DNA of 64,000 nucleotides from Gonatopus flavifemur (taxonomy: Eukaryota; Arthropoda; Insecta; Hymenoptera; Dryinidae). Position numbers and translations under genes: made by a program. The stretch's first letter is position 1. Each line of letters opens with the position of its first letter. Below the pieces are notes generated by a model that saw only the letters and a program-made list of their open reading frames with translations, did no database searches and was not told the DNA's origin. The stretch spans positions 4,161,372-4,225,371 of the forward strand of contig JAFFJZ010000016.1 of the NCBI GenBank assembly GCA_018340375.1, read 5' to 3'. Below are positions 33,322 to 42,941 of this stretch, in pieces.

Positions 33322-34620
33322 TAATGTGGAAGGTGAATTTGTTTGTAAAATGGAAAATCTTCATTTATTCTCCCACATCAATTTCATCCCCTTCAAAGTA
33401 ATACCCTCTCGATAAAATACACTTATGCCAACGTTTTCTCCAATCATCGAAACATGCTAAATAGTCCCTCTCCGGTATAGCCATCAGCGCCTTCTCTGAT
33501 TCAGCTTTTATCTCCTCAATCGACTCGAAACGCTTTCCCCGGAGTGATCTCTTGAGTTTTGGGAATGGCCAGAAATCACACGAAGCCAAATCAGGCGAAT
33601 ACGGTGGTTGCGGAACGATATGCGTCGAATTTTTGGCGGAATGGTCACAAAGAACGAATGCAGTATGAGACGGTGCATTATCGTAATGCAAAAACCAAGA
33701 GTTGTTGGCCCATAATTCTGGTCTTTTTAGACGAATTGCTTCACGCAAACGACGCATAACGCTTGAATAATATTCCTCATTGACAGCTTGGCGAGGTGGA
33801 AGGAATCCATGGTGCACCACACCACGAAAATCGGAAAAAACTGTCATCATGACCTTGATTTTTGAACGACTTTGATGTGCTCTCCTCGGTCTGGCCTCGC
33901 CTTTAGCACGATATTCACTTGATTGGTCGATTGTTTCAGGGTCGTAAGCATGAATCCAAGTCTCATCTTCCGTAATCATGCATTTGAGCTTGTCCCGATA
34001 GTCAGAAAGTATTGTTTCACACACATCAACGCGACGACTTTTTTGCAAGAAATTGAGCGTTGTCGGTACCAAACGTGACTTGACTTTTTGTAGGCCCAAA
34101 TGGTCTGTCAAAATGGTTTTCACAGATCCTTCTGATATCCCCATCATATCAGTAAGGTCTCCAACAGTTGGCCGACGATTTTTGAGCACTAATTCCTTCA
34201 CTTCATCGACGTGTTGGTCATCTGTTGACGTCGATGGTCGTCTGGAGCGCTCCAAGTCATCAACACGTTCTCGACTCTCTTTGAAGTCTTTGTACCACTT
34301 GTAAGCATTTTTCTGCTACATGGTAGAATCACCAGAGGCCTTCCGCAACAACCTCAAAGTTCCCGCAGCCGAAATTTCATTCCGCAAACAACATTTGATT
34401 GCACTTCTCTGCTCAATTAAATCAGACATTGTAGAAATCGAAAAATGCACTCTTGGTCGTTTGGTAAACACGAGCGTAAATGTATTACTAATAATGACAT
34501 TGACATGAAATTTGGCACAGATGTCATTAACAGTCCTGCCAACTTAAGAAAAAAAAACCAGCCTGAAATGTCAAGCCCGCAAAGTTCAAATTAAAAATTC
34601 ACCTTACTTTTTGCCCACAG
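33322..34620 (-). mobile_element. Mariner element inserted in the minus-strand Gypsy
   Basis: The right end (minus strand CTGTGGGCAAAAAGTAAGG) and the left end (TGTGGAAGGTGAATTTG) form imperfect inverted repeats; the left one has lost about six bases. TA flanks both ends. It holds one transposase gene. It lies exactly where reverse transcriptase of the host element should be. Confidence 0.85.
33365..34429 (-). pseudogene. Mariner transposase with one premature stop
   Basis: From the ATG at 34429 the frame codes for 354 residues, the usual mariner length, but codon 38 is TAG (34318-34316). Otherwise the frame is open. The N-terminal helix-turn-helix region is followed by the catalytic acids: ITEDETWIH, then HYDNAPSHTA and YSPDLASCDF, with 34 residues between the last two (D34D). 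The linker between the DNA-binding and catalytic halves and the C-terminal FPKLKRSL, FESIEEI and YFEGDEI are typical. Internal initiation at 34255 would give a protein lacking most of the DNA-binding region, so the copy is probably inactive. Confidence 0.92.
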
Positions 34621-34930
34621 TAGTAATTTCATTAGATTCGGAACTTTTCCGCTCTATCTCTGATCTTTCATTTTGTATCAATTCAAATTTTTTCATACAG
34701 TCTAATCCCATTAGAAAGTCATATTTAAAATTTTCATTATTAATTATGAACACATTTACGTAGTCTTCAACGTCTAATATTTTTAATTTCAATTTCAGCA
34801 TTCCATCTGTGTGGTAGACACCATTAATTGTTCCTGAGTTAATTTTGTGTACGTTATTTCTTTTTCACTTAAGACGTACCAATTTTGAGTTCATGAACGA
34901 GGTATTTTATCCCGGATCATAAATAGCATT
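34604..34930 (-). pseudogene. Protease remnant of the minus-strand Gypsy element
   Basis: 34801-34604 encodes a stretch with FKYDFLMGLDCMKKF, typical of the C-terminal half of a retroviral-type aspartic protease (the I-L-G-x-D motif). Upstream near 34930-34880 the minus strand reads YDPG, then an in-frame TAA, then NTSFMNSKL, which could be the active-site loop. It is broken. Confidence 0.55.
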
Positions 34931-35046
34931 TACGCCTGAAGTATCATTCAATTTAACTTTAAGTTCAATTAATGGTGGAAAAATTAGTTTTTTGGATCAT
35001 CGTTACTCAAATCTACCTTCAGAGTTAAATTATTTACGTGCTGTGG

Positions 35047-36092
35047 TCAATTTCCTTTATTCTCTCGCTCTTTGAACCAGCATTCAGTTTCAGAATGGTA
35101 ACGTGTTCCTTTTCCTATATCTTTGCATTTTCCACAAGGTGATTTATCACTCTTTGTTAGATTATTATTTGGCTTACATTTTTTTATTTCTTTCTTGGTT
35201 GTCAAGTGTTCCCATTTACCTATTTCAATATGAAGGTCTTCAGTCTTCTTTAACTTCTCTCTATCTATTCTGTCAGCTACATAGTTCGGCAGTCCTGTGG
35301 CTATGAGGTCTATCAATGTTCCTCCATCAATAGATTTTCTTATTTGTAACAGAAGTTTGTCCTTTTTTATTGAGTATTCTAGTAAAGAGCCCGCTTGATA
35401 TCTGAATGCCATTGCATATCTTATTGGCGACCAACCCCCACTAGCGAATGTAGAACAAAAATTTTCTTCCCAGGCTTGCCAGTCTGTTTGAATTGTGAAT
35501 TTAACAAGTGTGCAACTGTACCAATCTGCAGCACTTTTTTCCATGGATGATTTTGGAATTTCTATCTTTTTATCGTTCCTTGTCACCTTAAAACGTTCAC
35601 ATTCTTTTTCAAACTCAGCCATCTATTGATTCGCATGTGAATTCTTCCCATAAAATTCTTCAATTGTGAATTCTTTTGCTTTTTTCCCTACATTTGTCTC
35701 TTCGGATTTTTTTTCGAGTGGCTGCTCTAACAATCGTATCAAAGGTTGTTCTGTTACGTTAATAGTTACATCTTTATCATCTTTATTCCCACTTATCTTT
35801 CCCAAGTATTCGTCTTGAAATCGCACATCATCATCACTATCAAAGTAAGCTTTTTTCAATTGATCTGTCAATTTACTCCAAACTTTTCTGACTTGATCTC
35901 TTTTCAAATTTGTTTTTTCATGGTATTATATACCGATGTTGTTATCAGCTCCTCGTGGTGCAACACATTGTAGTATTTGTGTGGAATTCTGTATGTATGA
36001 TCATCTTGTGTAGTTATTCTAGTTACACATAATACATTTGATTTTCCATCTTCAGCAGCAAGCATCGTGAATGTAAACTGCAATTCATCCAT
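35047..36092 (-). pseudogene. Gag of the minus-strand Gypsy element, broken
   Basis: The ATG at 36092 starts a reading with MDELQFTFTML. A frameshift near 35905 leads to 35907-35623, and an in-frame TAG at 35625-35623 precedes the main part 35622-35047. That part has the gag capsid-like stretch SSMEKSAADWYSCTL, GWSPIRYAMAFRYQAGSLLEY and GLPNYVADRI and a single Cys-rich motif near the end (CGKCKDIGKGTRYHSETEC), a CCHC-type knuckle. The family role is RNA packaging into particles. Confidence 0.75.
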
Positions 36093-36117
36093 CTTGTGTA
36101 TAACAAGAATGTTGTTC

Positions 36118-36445
36118 TATAATATGATAATATTTCTGAGGTTATGAAATAACTAGAATTGTTTCACTGTGAATGACAAAGATTATCTATTAACAAATAC
36201 AAAGCATACATTAATGTATTATTCACAAATTGACTCTTACCTGTAAATAACAAAGAAACAACATTCAAAGTTATTAATTACACCTCTATCTTCAGATTAC
36301 GTTTTAAGCAATTCATTCTATTCTGAATTCATTCCTACTCCATTCGCCACGTCCTTTCAATTGTCTCTCTATCAGTTACGGCATCTGATTCAACTAATGA
36401 CCGTGAATTGCGCGCGCAATTCAAAATAAGAATACTTTCCTCACA
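36118..36445 (-). repeat. 5' LTR of the minus-strand Gypsy element
   Basis: On the minus strand it starts TGTGAGGAAAGTATTC and is colinear with 31622-31948, with many single-base differences. It has the same GAATTGCGCGCGCAATTC palindrome. I saw no clear primer binding site next to it. Confidence 0.85.
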
Positions 36446-37079
36446 TATAAATAAACCTTCTCTCATCAAAATGAAAATAAAATCACAGTTCGATTCAAAT
36501 TCGAACTGAGATATCGAGACGCAAGAATACTGAGCCAATGATAACACACGATGTTTCAGATTAATTTATGCGATTGATTTTTTCGATTAGATCATTCGAT
36601 ACAAAAACTTATCAACAAATCCGACAGGTGCTTGATTCGCACATGATTCATAATAAACTTCCAACATTATGATAAGGGATCAAATTCGACAAAACGTGGA
36701 ACTGAATTAGATCTCGATAATCTTCTCGTGTGTTCAATTTTTGCTTCGCCTTGATCGAATGCTAAATCAAGAGGAGTAAAACCTCTTAGTTCCTTCCTTT
36801 CACAGCGAATACTCTTGACTCTCTGTCATTGCGACATTGATGTCGTATAGAGCTGTTCCCAATTATCATTGTTAATTGATATCCATACCTAGACAAACTC
36901 AGACCAGACTTATTGCAAGGCTTGTCTACGTGAGGCAAGAGATGTCTTTCACGGTCCGACTAGATTGAGAATGAGAATAACCCGAAACATTGTCGGGTAC
37001 AAAAATGTGAATCGGTAATTGTGAAGAAAATTGTTGGTTATGTGTTACAGGCGATGTCAAATCATTCATCGTCATTACA
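36446..37079 (+). repeat. Split 5' LTR of the tRNA-Lys-primed retroelement, part 3 of 3
   Basis: Continues the LTR after the minus-strand Gypsy. It shares AAATCCGACAG and an AATAAACTT poly(A)-signal-like block with the LTR fragment at 13513. It ends in CATTACA at 37079, three bases before the primer binding site. Confidence 0.7.
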
Positions 37080-37082
37080 AAT

Positions 37083-37100
37083 TGGCGCCCGAACAGGGAC
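37083..37100 (+). promoter_or_regulatory. Primer binding site complementary to tRNA-Lys
   Basis: TGGCGCCCGAACAGGGAC is an exact 18-base complement of the 3' end of lysine tRNA, the same primer type known from some retroviruses and insect LTR elements. It sits just after the LTR end at 37079 and before the gag start. Confidence 0.9.
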
Positions 37101-37128
37101 AAGTCAAATAGCAGTTGGGGACCAATCG

Positions 37129-37710
37129 ATGATGATAAGGGCCAGTGAGTCACAGAAAGATCCGCCAACATCTTCAGGACATATATGGGCAAATCCCATG
37201 AACTTTTCGAGTGAATTGGAGGAGTATCGGGAAGCTCTTAATGTTCCACAGCACGGGTTAAAATACGTGCTGACTAAGTGCTTCGAAGATAGTGCAAAAG
37301 AATGGTGGAAATGCATACGGAGGAGTTTCACCTCATTCCACGAGTTTAAAAGAGAATTCACATCGGAATACTGGGACGAAGAAGCACAACACAGGTTGTG
37401 GACAAGGTTAAGGAGTGGGTTCTGGGACAACAATAGGAGAGTTCCCAGAACAGATTATGCCAGAAAATTGTACGATCAGGCGAAAGATCTGGAACCACAA
37501 CCTTCGGGAGCTGAAATCATTCGATATCTTCGAATGCATTTTGGTGAAGGAATAAAAAATACGATGGTAACGAGGGGAATTTTTACCCTTCGGGATATGC
37601 TGAATATCCTGAGGGGCCATGACAGGATGAACCCAGCAAACAATACATCACGGCCCGCGACAACAACGGATTATCAAGGGAGAACAGAGGGTACAGCTCG
37701 AAACCAATGA
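37129..37710 (+). pseudogene. Gag of the tRNA-Lys-primed retroelement, pol missing
   Basis: The frame is open from before the primer site; the ATG at 37129 is the first one after it and gives 193 residues. The stretch FEDSAKEWWKCIRRSFTSFHEFKREFTSEYW is typical of retrotransposon gag capsid domains, and a second half follows (YARKLYDQAKDLEP, IIRYLRMHFGE). It ends at 37708-37710 without zinc knuckles. No protease, reverse transcriptase or integrase is visible before 38.4 kb, so the element is reduced to LTR and gag here. Ty3/Gypsy-like by gag, but this is weak. Confidence 0.65.
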
Positions 37711-38410
37711 GTATACAAGGCTCGATGCTCCCAAACAGGAATGTTCTTATGATAAAGAGGGAATCAAAGTAGGAGAACGGAGGGTACAGCTCGGAACCAA
37801 TGAGTATACGAGGCCCAAAGCTCCTAAAATAAAACAATTCGGTGATAAAAAGGAGAACGGAAAACAAAATAAACAAATCATAAATACAGAGAGAAAGAAG
37901 ACACAGGAAAGTATAACAGTAAACCTGAGGGGTACAATTGTGGAGAATAAGCACGAACAGGAAAGAATAGGACAGGTGGAATTTAATGGGAAGAACAAGC
38001 AAGATTCGAAGATCACTATTGAAACAAGAGAATACAAAAGAATCCGAAATTTAGGCGGAAAGAGGAAAATACAGGATAAACTCTTGAGGAAAGGAGGATA
38101 GGTTAAAGTTGGGAGAAAATTTTTATACCGTTATGAAGATCGTAATATGAGGCAGTATGATGAAGTGAGTAGATGGAGAAATAAACTCAGACGAAATAGT
38201 GCAGATAAAAAGAGATTACAAGTGAGCAGATGACACTGTCGAAAATTCGTGTGAAGGATACAAGGAAGGTATAGGAAACAGATCAAGACCATAGGAATAG
38301 AAATAAGAATAGGAATGGGATATAGAATATCAGATTATATTAGGCTATGGATGATGAAAAGGCGAAGGAAGAGGAAGAGAACATATGTTATCAGTGAATA
38401 GATTAGAGAG
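37711..38410 (+). other. Purine-rich remnant after gag
   Basis: The sequence GGTACAGCTCGAAACCAATG near 37690 recurs near 37783 with one change, so the end of gag is partly duplicated at about 93 bases. The rest is A/G-rich without a long frame on the plus strand. The long open frames on the opposite strand (37583-38037) follow from this composition. No pol motif was found. Confidence 0.4.
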
Positions 38411-38414
38411 ACAA

Positions 38415-39216
38415 AGATTAGTGATAACCCTAACTCTTTGGTAAATTATCTGAAAGCTCGAAGCATGTTTGTCCCTGACAGCACTACCACCGATTTCTAC
38501 GTCGCATCTTCGTGCACTCTACGTGGGTGAATGGTGGACGTGAATACAAGGCGAATGGATGGAGATTCTACGTAGAGAGGACGTAGAGGCAACGTAGAAA
38601 TGTCCAGTGCTGTACGGGGTGTCTGTTCTAGTGCGCATCTTAATCAACATTATGTGGTATAGTATAATACTTTTAATGTTTCAAGCAACCCCTCAATCGT
38701 TTTTGAAAGTCGATACTTATTCATAACCCTGGTTGAATCAAATGGAATAATCCAAGGGATTTGAAATGCAATAACGAATCCTAATAAACCAAACACATAA
38801 CTGCCACTCATGATAAGCACAGACTCGGTGTTCCCATTTGTTTATGTGGAAGTTTTCCTTCCCAATGAAATTAACTGTGATCTCCATTGGAATCAGTTTC
38901 AATCTTCGGAAGAGGGTGACGAACAAGAATCCACAAACAAACGGGAAAATCGAATCTCTGCTCATCATGAGTGGCAGTTATGTGTTCGATTTATTGAGAT
39001 TCACTATTGTATTCGAAATTCCTTGGATTATTGCATTTAATTCGATCAGGGTTATGAATGAGTATCGACTTCTGAAAATGGTTGAGGGGTTGCTTGAAAC
39101 ATTGGAAGTATTCACCATATCACATAACGTTGATTGAGATGCGCATTCGAACAGACACAAACATGCTTCGAGCTTTCAGATAATCCACCGGAGAGTTAGG
39201 GTTATTACTAATTATC
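38415..39216. repeat. Large palindrome, about 800 bp
   Basis: Outer arms: 38442-38473 (ATTATCTGAAAGCTCGAAGC) pairs with 39153-39190. Inner arms: 38634-38845 pairs with about 38935-39145, for example TCAAGCAACCCCTCAA on both strands and CACATAACTGCCACTCATGAT. The left side also carries 38500-38625, which resembles one half of the hairpin MITE at 14626. The open frame 38838-39137 (99 residues, with a hydrophobic stretch YVFDLLRFTIVFEIPWIIAF) lies in the right arm and has no family I recognise. Confidence 0.7.
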
Positions 39217-39339
39217 GTCTCTATACTGGAACCATCATGCCTATTCACGCACTTAGGCTCTCGGTAGCCCCAGTCCGCGTGCACGGTCCATAACTTGCAC
39301 CCCAACGAGCGGAAGGGGGTCTATGACCAAAGTTTTGTA

Positions 39340-39585
39340 CACGGAGAAAAAAGATCATGGAATGATCGCTAGGAAAAATAGTAAACTGGTGACAACTACG
39401 AATTTCTGTGCACAGTCGCTAACAGAGACGAGTAATGATTCCTATTTTGGTATACTATATTGTATTCTAATATACCAAAATAGGAACCATTACTCGTCCC
39501 TGTTAGCGACTGTGTACAGAAATCCGTAGTTGTCACCAGTTTACTATCTTTCCTAGCGATCATTCCATGATCTTTTTTCTCCGTG
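39340..39585. mobile_element. Hairpin MITE with TA duplication, CACGGAG family
   Basis: The 246 bases form one long hairpin: CACGGAGAAAAAAGATCATG pairs with CATGATCTTTTTTCTCCGTG, and the arms meet near 39460 in an AT-rich loop. TA flanks both sides (39338-39339 and 39586-39587), pointing to a Tc1/mariner-type mobiliser. It sits in a copy of the dispersed repeat (39590-39810). Confidence 0.9.
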
Positions 39586-39589
39586 TAAA

Positions 39590-39810
39590 GGGTTTGAAAC
39601 CAACTTTTTAATGCCATGATAAGAAAATAGGGGGCCGGTTTGAAGAAAACCATTTTGACCTCTAATGACTTTCAAAATCACCCCTGAGGGATTTTTCAAG
39701 GTTAGCACCATACTTTCCCCTGTAACCCTAAACTTCTCATCAGGAACATATTTTTCCATCTCTACTAGTTCACGAGGTATTTGACCGTATCACTTAAAAT
39801 GGTCTACCCT
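39590..39810 (-). repeat. Dispersed repeat, copy 2 (inverted)
   Basis: The minus strand starts at CAGGGTAGACCATTTTAAG near 39810 and runs to AAACCCTTT at 39590, parallel to 25580-25810. It is of unknown class. The MITE at 39340 lies at its end. Confidence 0.65.
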
Positions 39811-40480
39811 GTATGACTCAATTTATTGTATTTATAACCTCTCGTATTTTTACGCGAGAATTCATAGGCCTTTGTGAGGGATTTGCTAGGCATCATATGA
39901 TCTCGTGATTGTCTAGAACAAGCATGGACCGACTTGCACTCAATCCTATTTGGAGACGGCAGTTCGGTGGCAAGCAATCTCACGGGGGCAGGTACGTAAC
40001 GCATGTACGTTACGCACATGAGTGCCGTGTTGTCAGTGGCAATCTTGTACAACCTGATCACCCTACTACTACGTGCGCTAACGCTCTTTCCTCTCGAAAT
40101 CGCGTGTCACAGAACTGCTGTCTGTGAGTGCAATGGAGCGCAAGAGTGAAATTGAGTCCATGTCTGGCCTAGAGAATTACTAGAATAATTTCTGATAAGG
40201 AAATTGGCGCTGGTCACACTTTCTGTGTGTTTGCCTCATTCCGATAAACATTCCCCTGTCACTTTTTGAACTCCATTTTTCTATTGTGGCTGAAATTGTG
40301 TTAAAAATTTCTTTCTTCGATTCGGAAGTCTTGAAAGCTTGAGAATTTCATAAGGGAAGATTGGAAAACCTTTGAGAAATATTCCTATGGACACCCAGTA
40401 TTATTCTCATGTATATGGTTTTTGCACTCATTGGAAAGATCTCAAGTTATGAAAGCTTTATTTATATGAACGAAGTATAC
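39811..40480. other. Intron sequence next to transporter exon 2
   Basis: No gene. A small palindromic stretch around 39990-40016 has TACGTAACGCA next to TGTACGTTACGCA. Short open frames on both strands near 39804-40127 lack motifs. Confidence 0.35.
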
Positions 40481-40638
40481 CTCGTTAATGCCAAGGAGAG
40501 TATAGTAGGGCCAATACTAATGGCAGCCGCATTTTGCCATGTCGTCGCAGCGCCTAACGTGTATATCATCAAGACCCCAAGGGATACTAATATTGGCCCG
40601 CAACTTGCCAACCACGCTCTCTGTTGAGGTGCTGCAGT
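40481..40638 (-). CDS. Tret1-like sugar transporter, exon 2
   Basis: 158 bases with an acceptor (TTTTCTTAG before 40638) and a donor (GTATAC after 40481). Read in the phase set by exon 1 it gives TAAPQQRAWLASCGPILVSL, then GVLMIYTLGAATTWQNAAAI and SIGPTILSLALT. This matches the part of sugar porters between the YVSE motif and the PETP motif: a membrane helix pair around GVLMIYTLG and TTWQNAAAI. A longer frame running through the upstream intron is in the wrong phase and is not used. Confidence 0.88.
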
Positions 40639-40732
40639 CTAAGAAAACATGATTACATATTCTAATTGGATTTGTTCTTTTTGAGGATTGAACTCTCTGA
40701 AATAATTTGACGGAAAATGAACTGTATCTCAC

Positions 40733-41119
40733 CTCACTGACATATAAGTAAAGTGCATTGGCCATGCCCGTACCGATTCCGCTTACGAATCTACCCACGT
40801 ACAACATCGATACATTTTGGGAGATAGCAATCAAAAGCCATCCAATAGTGTGAGGTAGAGTAGCGAGGGCTATAGCAGATGTTCGACCGAGCCATTCGGA
40901 GAATAATCCCGCGACGAGAGCACCCACAGGATTCGAAACCACTCCCAGAGATGCTATCCATGACGTCTCTTCTTGACTAGCAAACTTAGTTTCTAATAGT
41001 TTCGGGATCAGAATCGCGCTGAAACCTTGCGACAGTCCCACTGAGATTTGCCCAGTATGCGCAGCTAAACCCGCAAATATCTGTATTGAAAGCATAAAAA
41101 ATTTCCATGAATTATTCAT
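40733..41119 (-). CDS. Tret1-like sugar transporter, exon 1 (N-terminal part)
   Basis: It encodes the first membrane helices: FAGLAAHTGQISVGLSQGFS, then the loop with SEWLGR (the D/E-R-x-G-R type signature), ALATLPHTIGWLLIA, GRFVSGIGTGMANALYLYVSE and a GTGAG donor after 40733. The ATG at 41119 gives MNNSWKFFML before the family region. A good acceptor (TTTCAATACAG) just before 41080 suggests that the exon may instead begin at ATATTTGCGGG and that a short first exon lies further right, outside what I can recognise. The N-terminus is therefore uncertain. Confidence 0.85.
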
Positions 41120-42604
41120 ATCCCTTTATGCATTCATTCTCAGACGATTGGTTATTGACTTTGTATCTGCAAAATCTGTATATGTGTGTACGTGTAGAGA
41201 AGATACCATACATTGGAGCTCTCAACTGAAACGTAGCAATACAAATATGAATAAATCAGTTGCCGAACAAAAGGTTATGTCTACAAAAAGATGCAATATA
41301 CAATTGCCAATAAAATGGATCATTTATCTTTTTTTTCCTTTTGTTCCCCCAAGGAATAAATTATTGGCAACTGCATTGGCATCGTATTGTTGGCTTGTGG
41401 GAAAAAACCAGTTCTACTCCTAAGATAGAGATGAACATATATTTATATCTGTGAAGGTTGATAAACGCTCGAGGCATCAAAATTGAAACTGAGGGACAAA
41501 ACTTGTTCATACACTTTAAATGGAAACGATCAATTCAGAGGATAATCAATTGTTTCATTCCTTAATTGCACATCATAGGCGTTCACTATTACATCAAAGG
41601 ACATCCATCCTAATACAAAGATATTTTACGATGTATTGGATTCAAAATTAATTTATATATAAATCGAAACGTGAGATGGAAGATCCCAGGGCCGTCAGCT
41701 GCGCAGAAGAATTCATTTATAATCTGCTTCATGTTACCACTGTCCTCATTAAGAGGCCGGTTTTTGTTTAGATATAACGTTTAAATACATTAATGAGATC
41801 TGCTATTGATATCTAATTTATATAGCGATTACGAGACTGGTGAGATACCTGGTAGTATTGTGGAGATAATCATTCCGTGAATGAGATTTTTCAAATTATT
41901 CACATTCATACAAGATGCTAACTTTCATTATAAATTTTTTTCCCACCAACAAGGACTCATTAGCTGTCAAGGAATCTGATTTTTTATTAACGATTCCATG
42001 GATCCACAGGAGAGGAGAATAATATTCATTCCGTACTTAAGTGTAGAATCTTAAATTCACATCTACCCTAATAGTACATAACGTTTGTTAAACATTCTGA
42101 AAACGTTTTCAGGACGTTTGAATATTTTACGCATATTGGTGTTACTTGGGTAGTGTACGATAAAAGAACGGTGCTATGTGGATCTTCAGAAACATTTAAA
42201 TATATATTCATACTCGTCACTTATTGAACATCTCATCAGAAGATTTAATCTGCTCTTCAGTGACTGTACGAAATGTTATGCTTGGGGGAAACAGCAATTG
42301 AACCAACTTTGCAATATTCAAATTTCATTTTTTCACAATTCAATTCTTTGCCACACTCAGGTCAGTCAGGCTGTGTCGTCTTCACAAATTCTTCTTCCTT
42401 CTCCAATCGATGTGGAACAAAGGACAGTCGTTGGGTAGGTCCCTGATAAAAATTCCGTTAGAAACGGATAGGAATCGAGTTCTATCCGTTTACTCTGCGT
42501 TTTCTCTCTCTGCAATTCCTGACAAGAGCAGATGGAATAATTTCACTCGGGCTTGATTGAGAATTATGGATATGAACAGTATCAGTTCCTGACGGTTCCA
42601 AGTA
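41120..42604. other. Region upstream of transporter exon 1
   Basis: It may contain the promoter or 5' exon of the transporter, but I see nothing decisive. 42062-42158 has CTACCCTAATAG at one side and TTACTTGGGTAGTG at the other, a weak inverted pair like the ends of the MITE at 46319. Open frames here (41148-41423, 42178-42438) have no motifs. Confidence 0.3.
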
Positions 42605-42941
42605 CACGGAGAGAATAATTGTTTAATTTTTCATGTGAAATACAATAGTTTTTACTGCGCTTCATATCAACCCCAGACCGAGCTTTGATTTTTATAAGGA
42701 TTTATATTTCCACACAGTAAAATAGTTCCCCATAAGGATTATATTATATGTACGTTTTCCAATTCACACAGTAAAAATTCCGCTAATAAAATTTGGAAGT
42801 TGATGGATTTTCAGGAAAATTTCTTATTCAGTCAATATTTTACTGAACATCATTATAAATTACTGTTTTTCTTGTAAATTTCAATCTGGTCCGTGGATAG
42901 TGATTTAGCTCAGTAATTTCACCTGTATTCCTCTTCCCGTG
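42605..42941. mobile_element. MITE of the CACGGAG type, 337 bp
   Basis: Ends CACGGAGAGAATA and (reverse complement of the right end) CACGGGAAGAGGAATA are imperfect inverted repeats, and TA flanks both sides (42603-42604, 42942-42943). The interior is AT-rich, with an inner pair CACAGTAAAATAG / TATTTTACTG, and has no gene. It is more diverged than the copies at 39340 and 53306. Confidence 0.6.

Larger units (their letters stand above)
31622..36445 (-). mobile_element. Older Ty3/Gypsy-type element, minus strand, internally deleted
   Basis: Two LTRs of about 327 bases in the same orientation (31622-31948 and 36118-36445) differ at many positions, so this copy is older than the one at 26248. On the minus strand the order is LTR, gag, protease remnant, then integrase, polypurine tract and LTR. 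Reverse transcriptase and RNase H are absent; a mariner now occupies that gap. The gag resembles gags of Gypsy elements in ant genomes as I remember them. A TATA-like target duplication is possible but lies in an AT run. Confidence 0.85.
8791..40480 (-). other. Intron 2 of the transporter gene, about 31.7 kb, full of transposons
   Basis: The intron starts with GTATAC after the exon ending at 40481 and ends with TTCTAG before 8790. The flanking exon phases match (two bases plus one). It holds a DNA transposon, an RTE LINE, three LTR elements, a mariner, several MITEs and a tandem repeat array, in both orientations. I see no second host gene in it. Confidence 0.8.

Noticed and set aside
37583..38037. 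Hydrophobic open frames on the minus strand.
   Set aside because: They lie opposite a purine-rich gag remnant; the hydrophobicity follows from the base composition.
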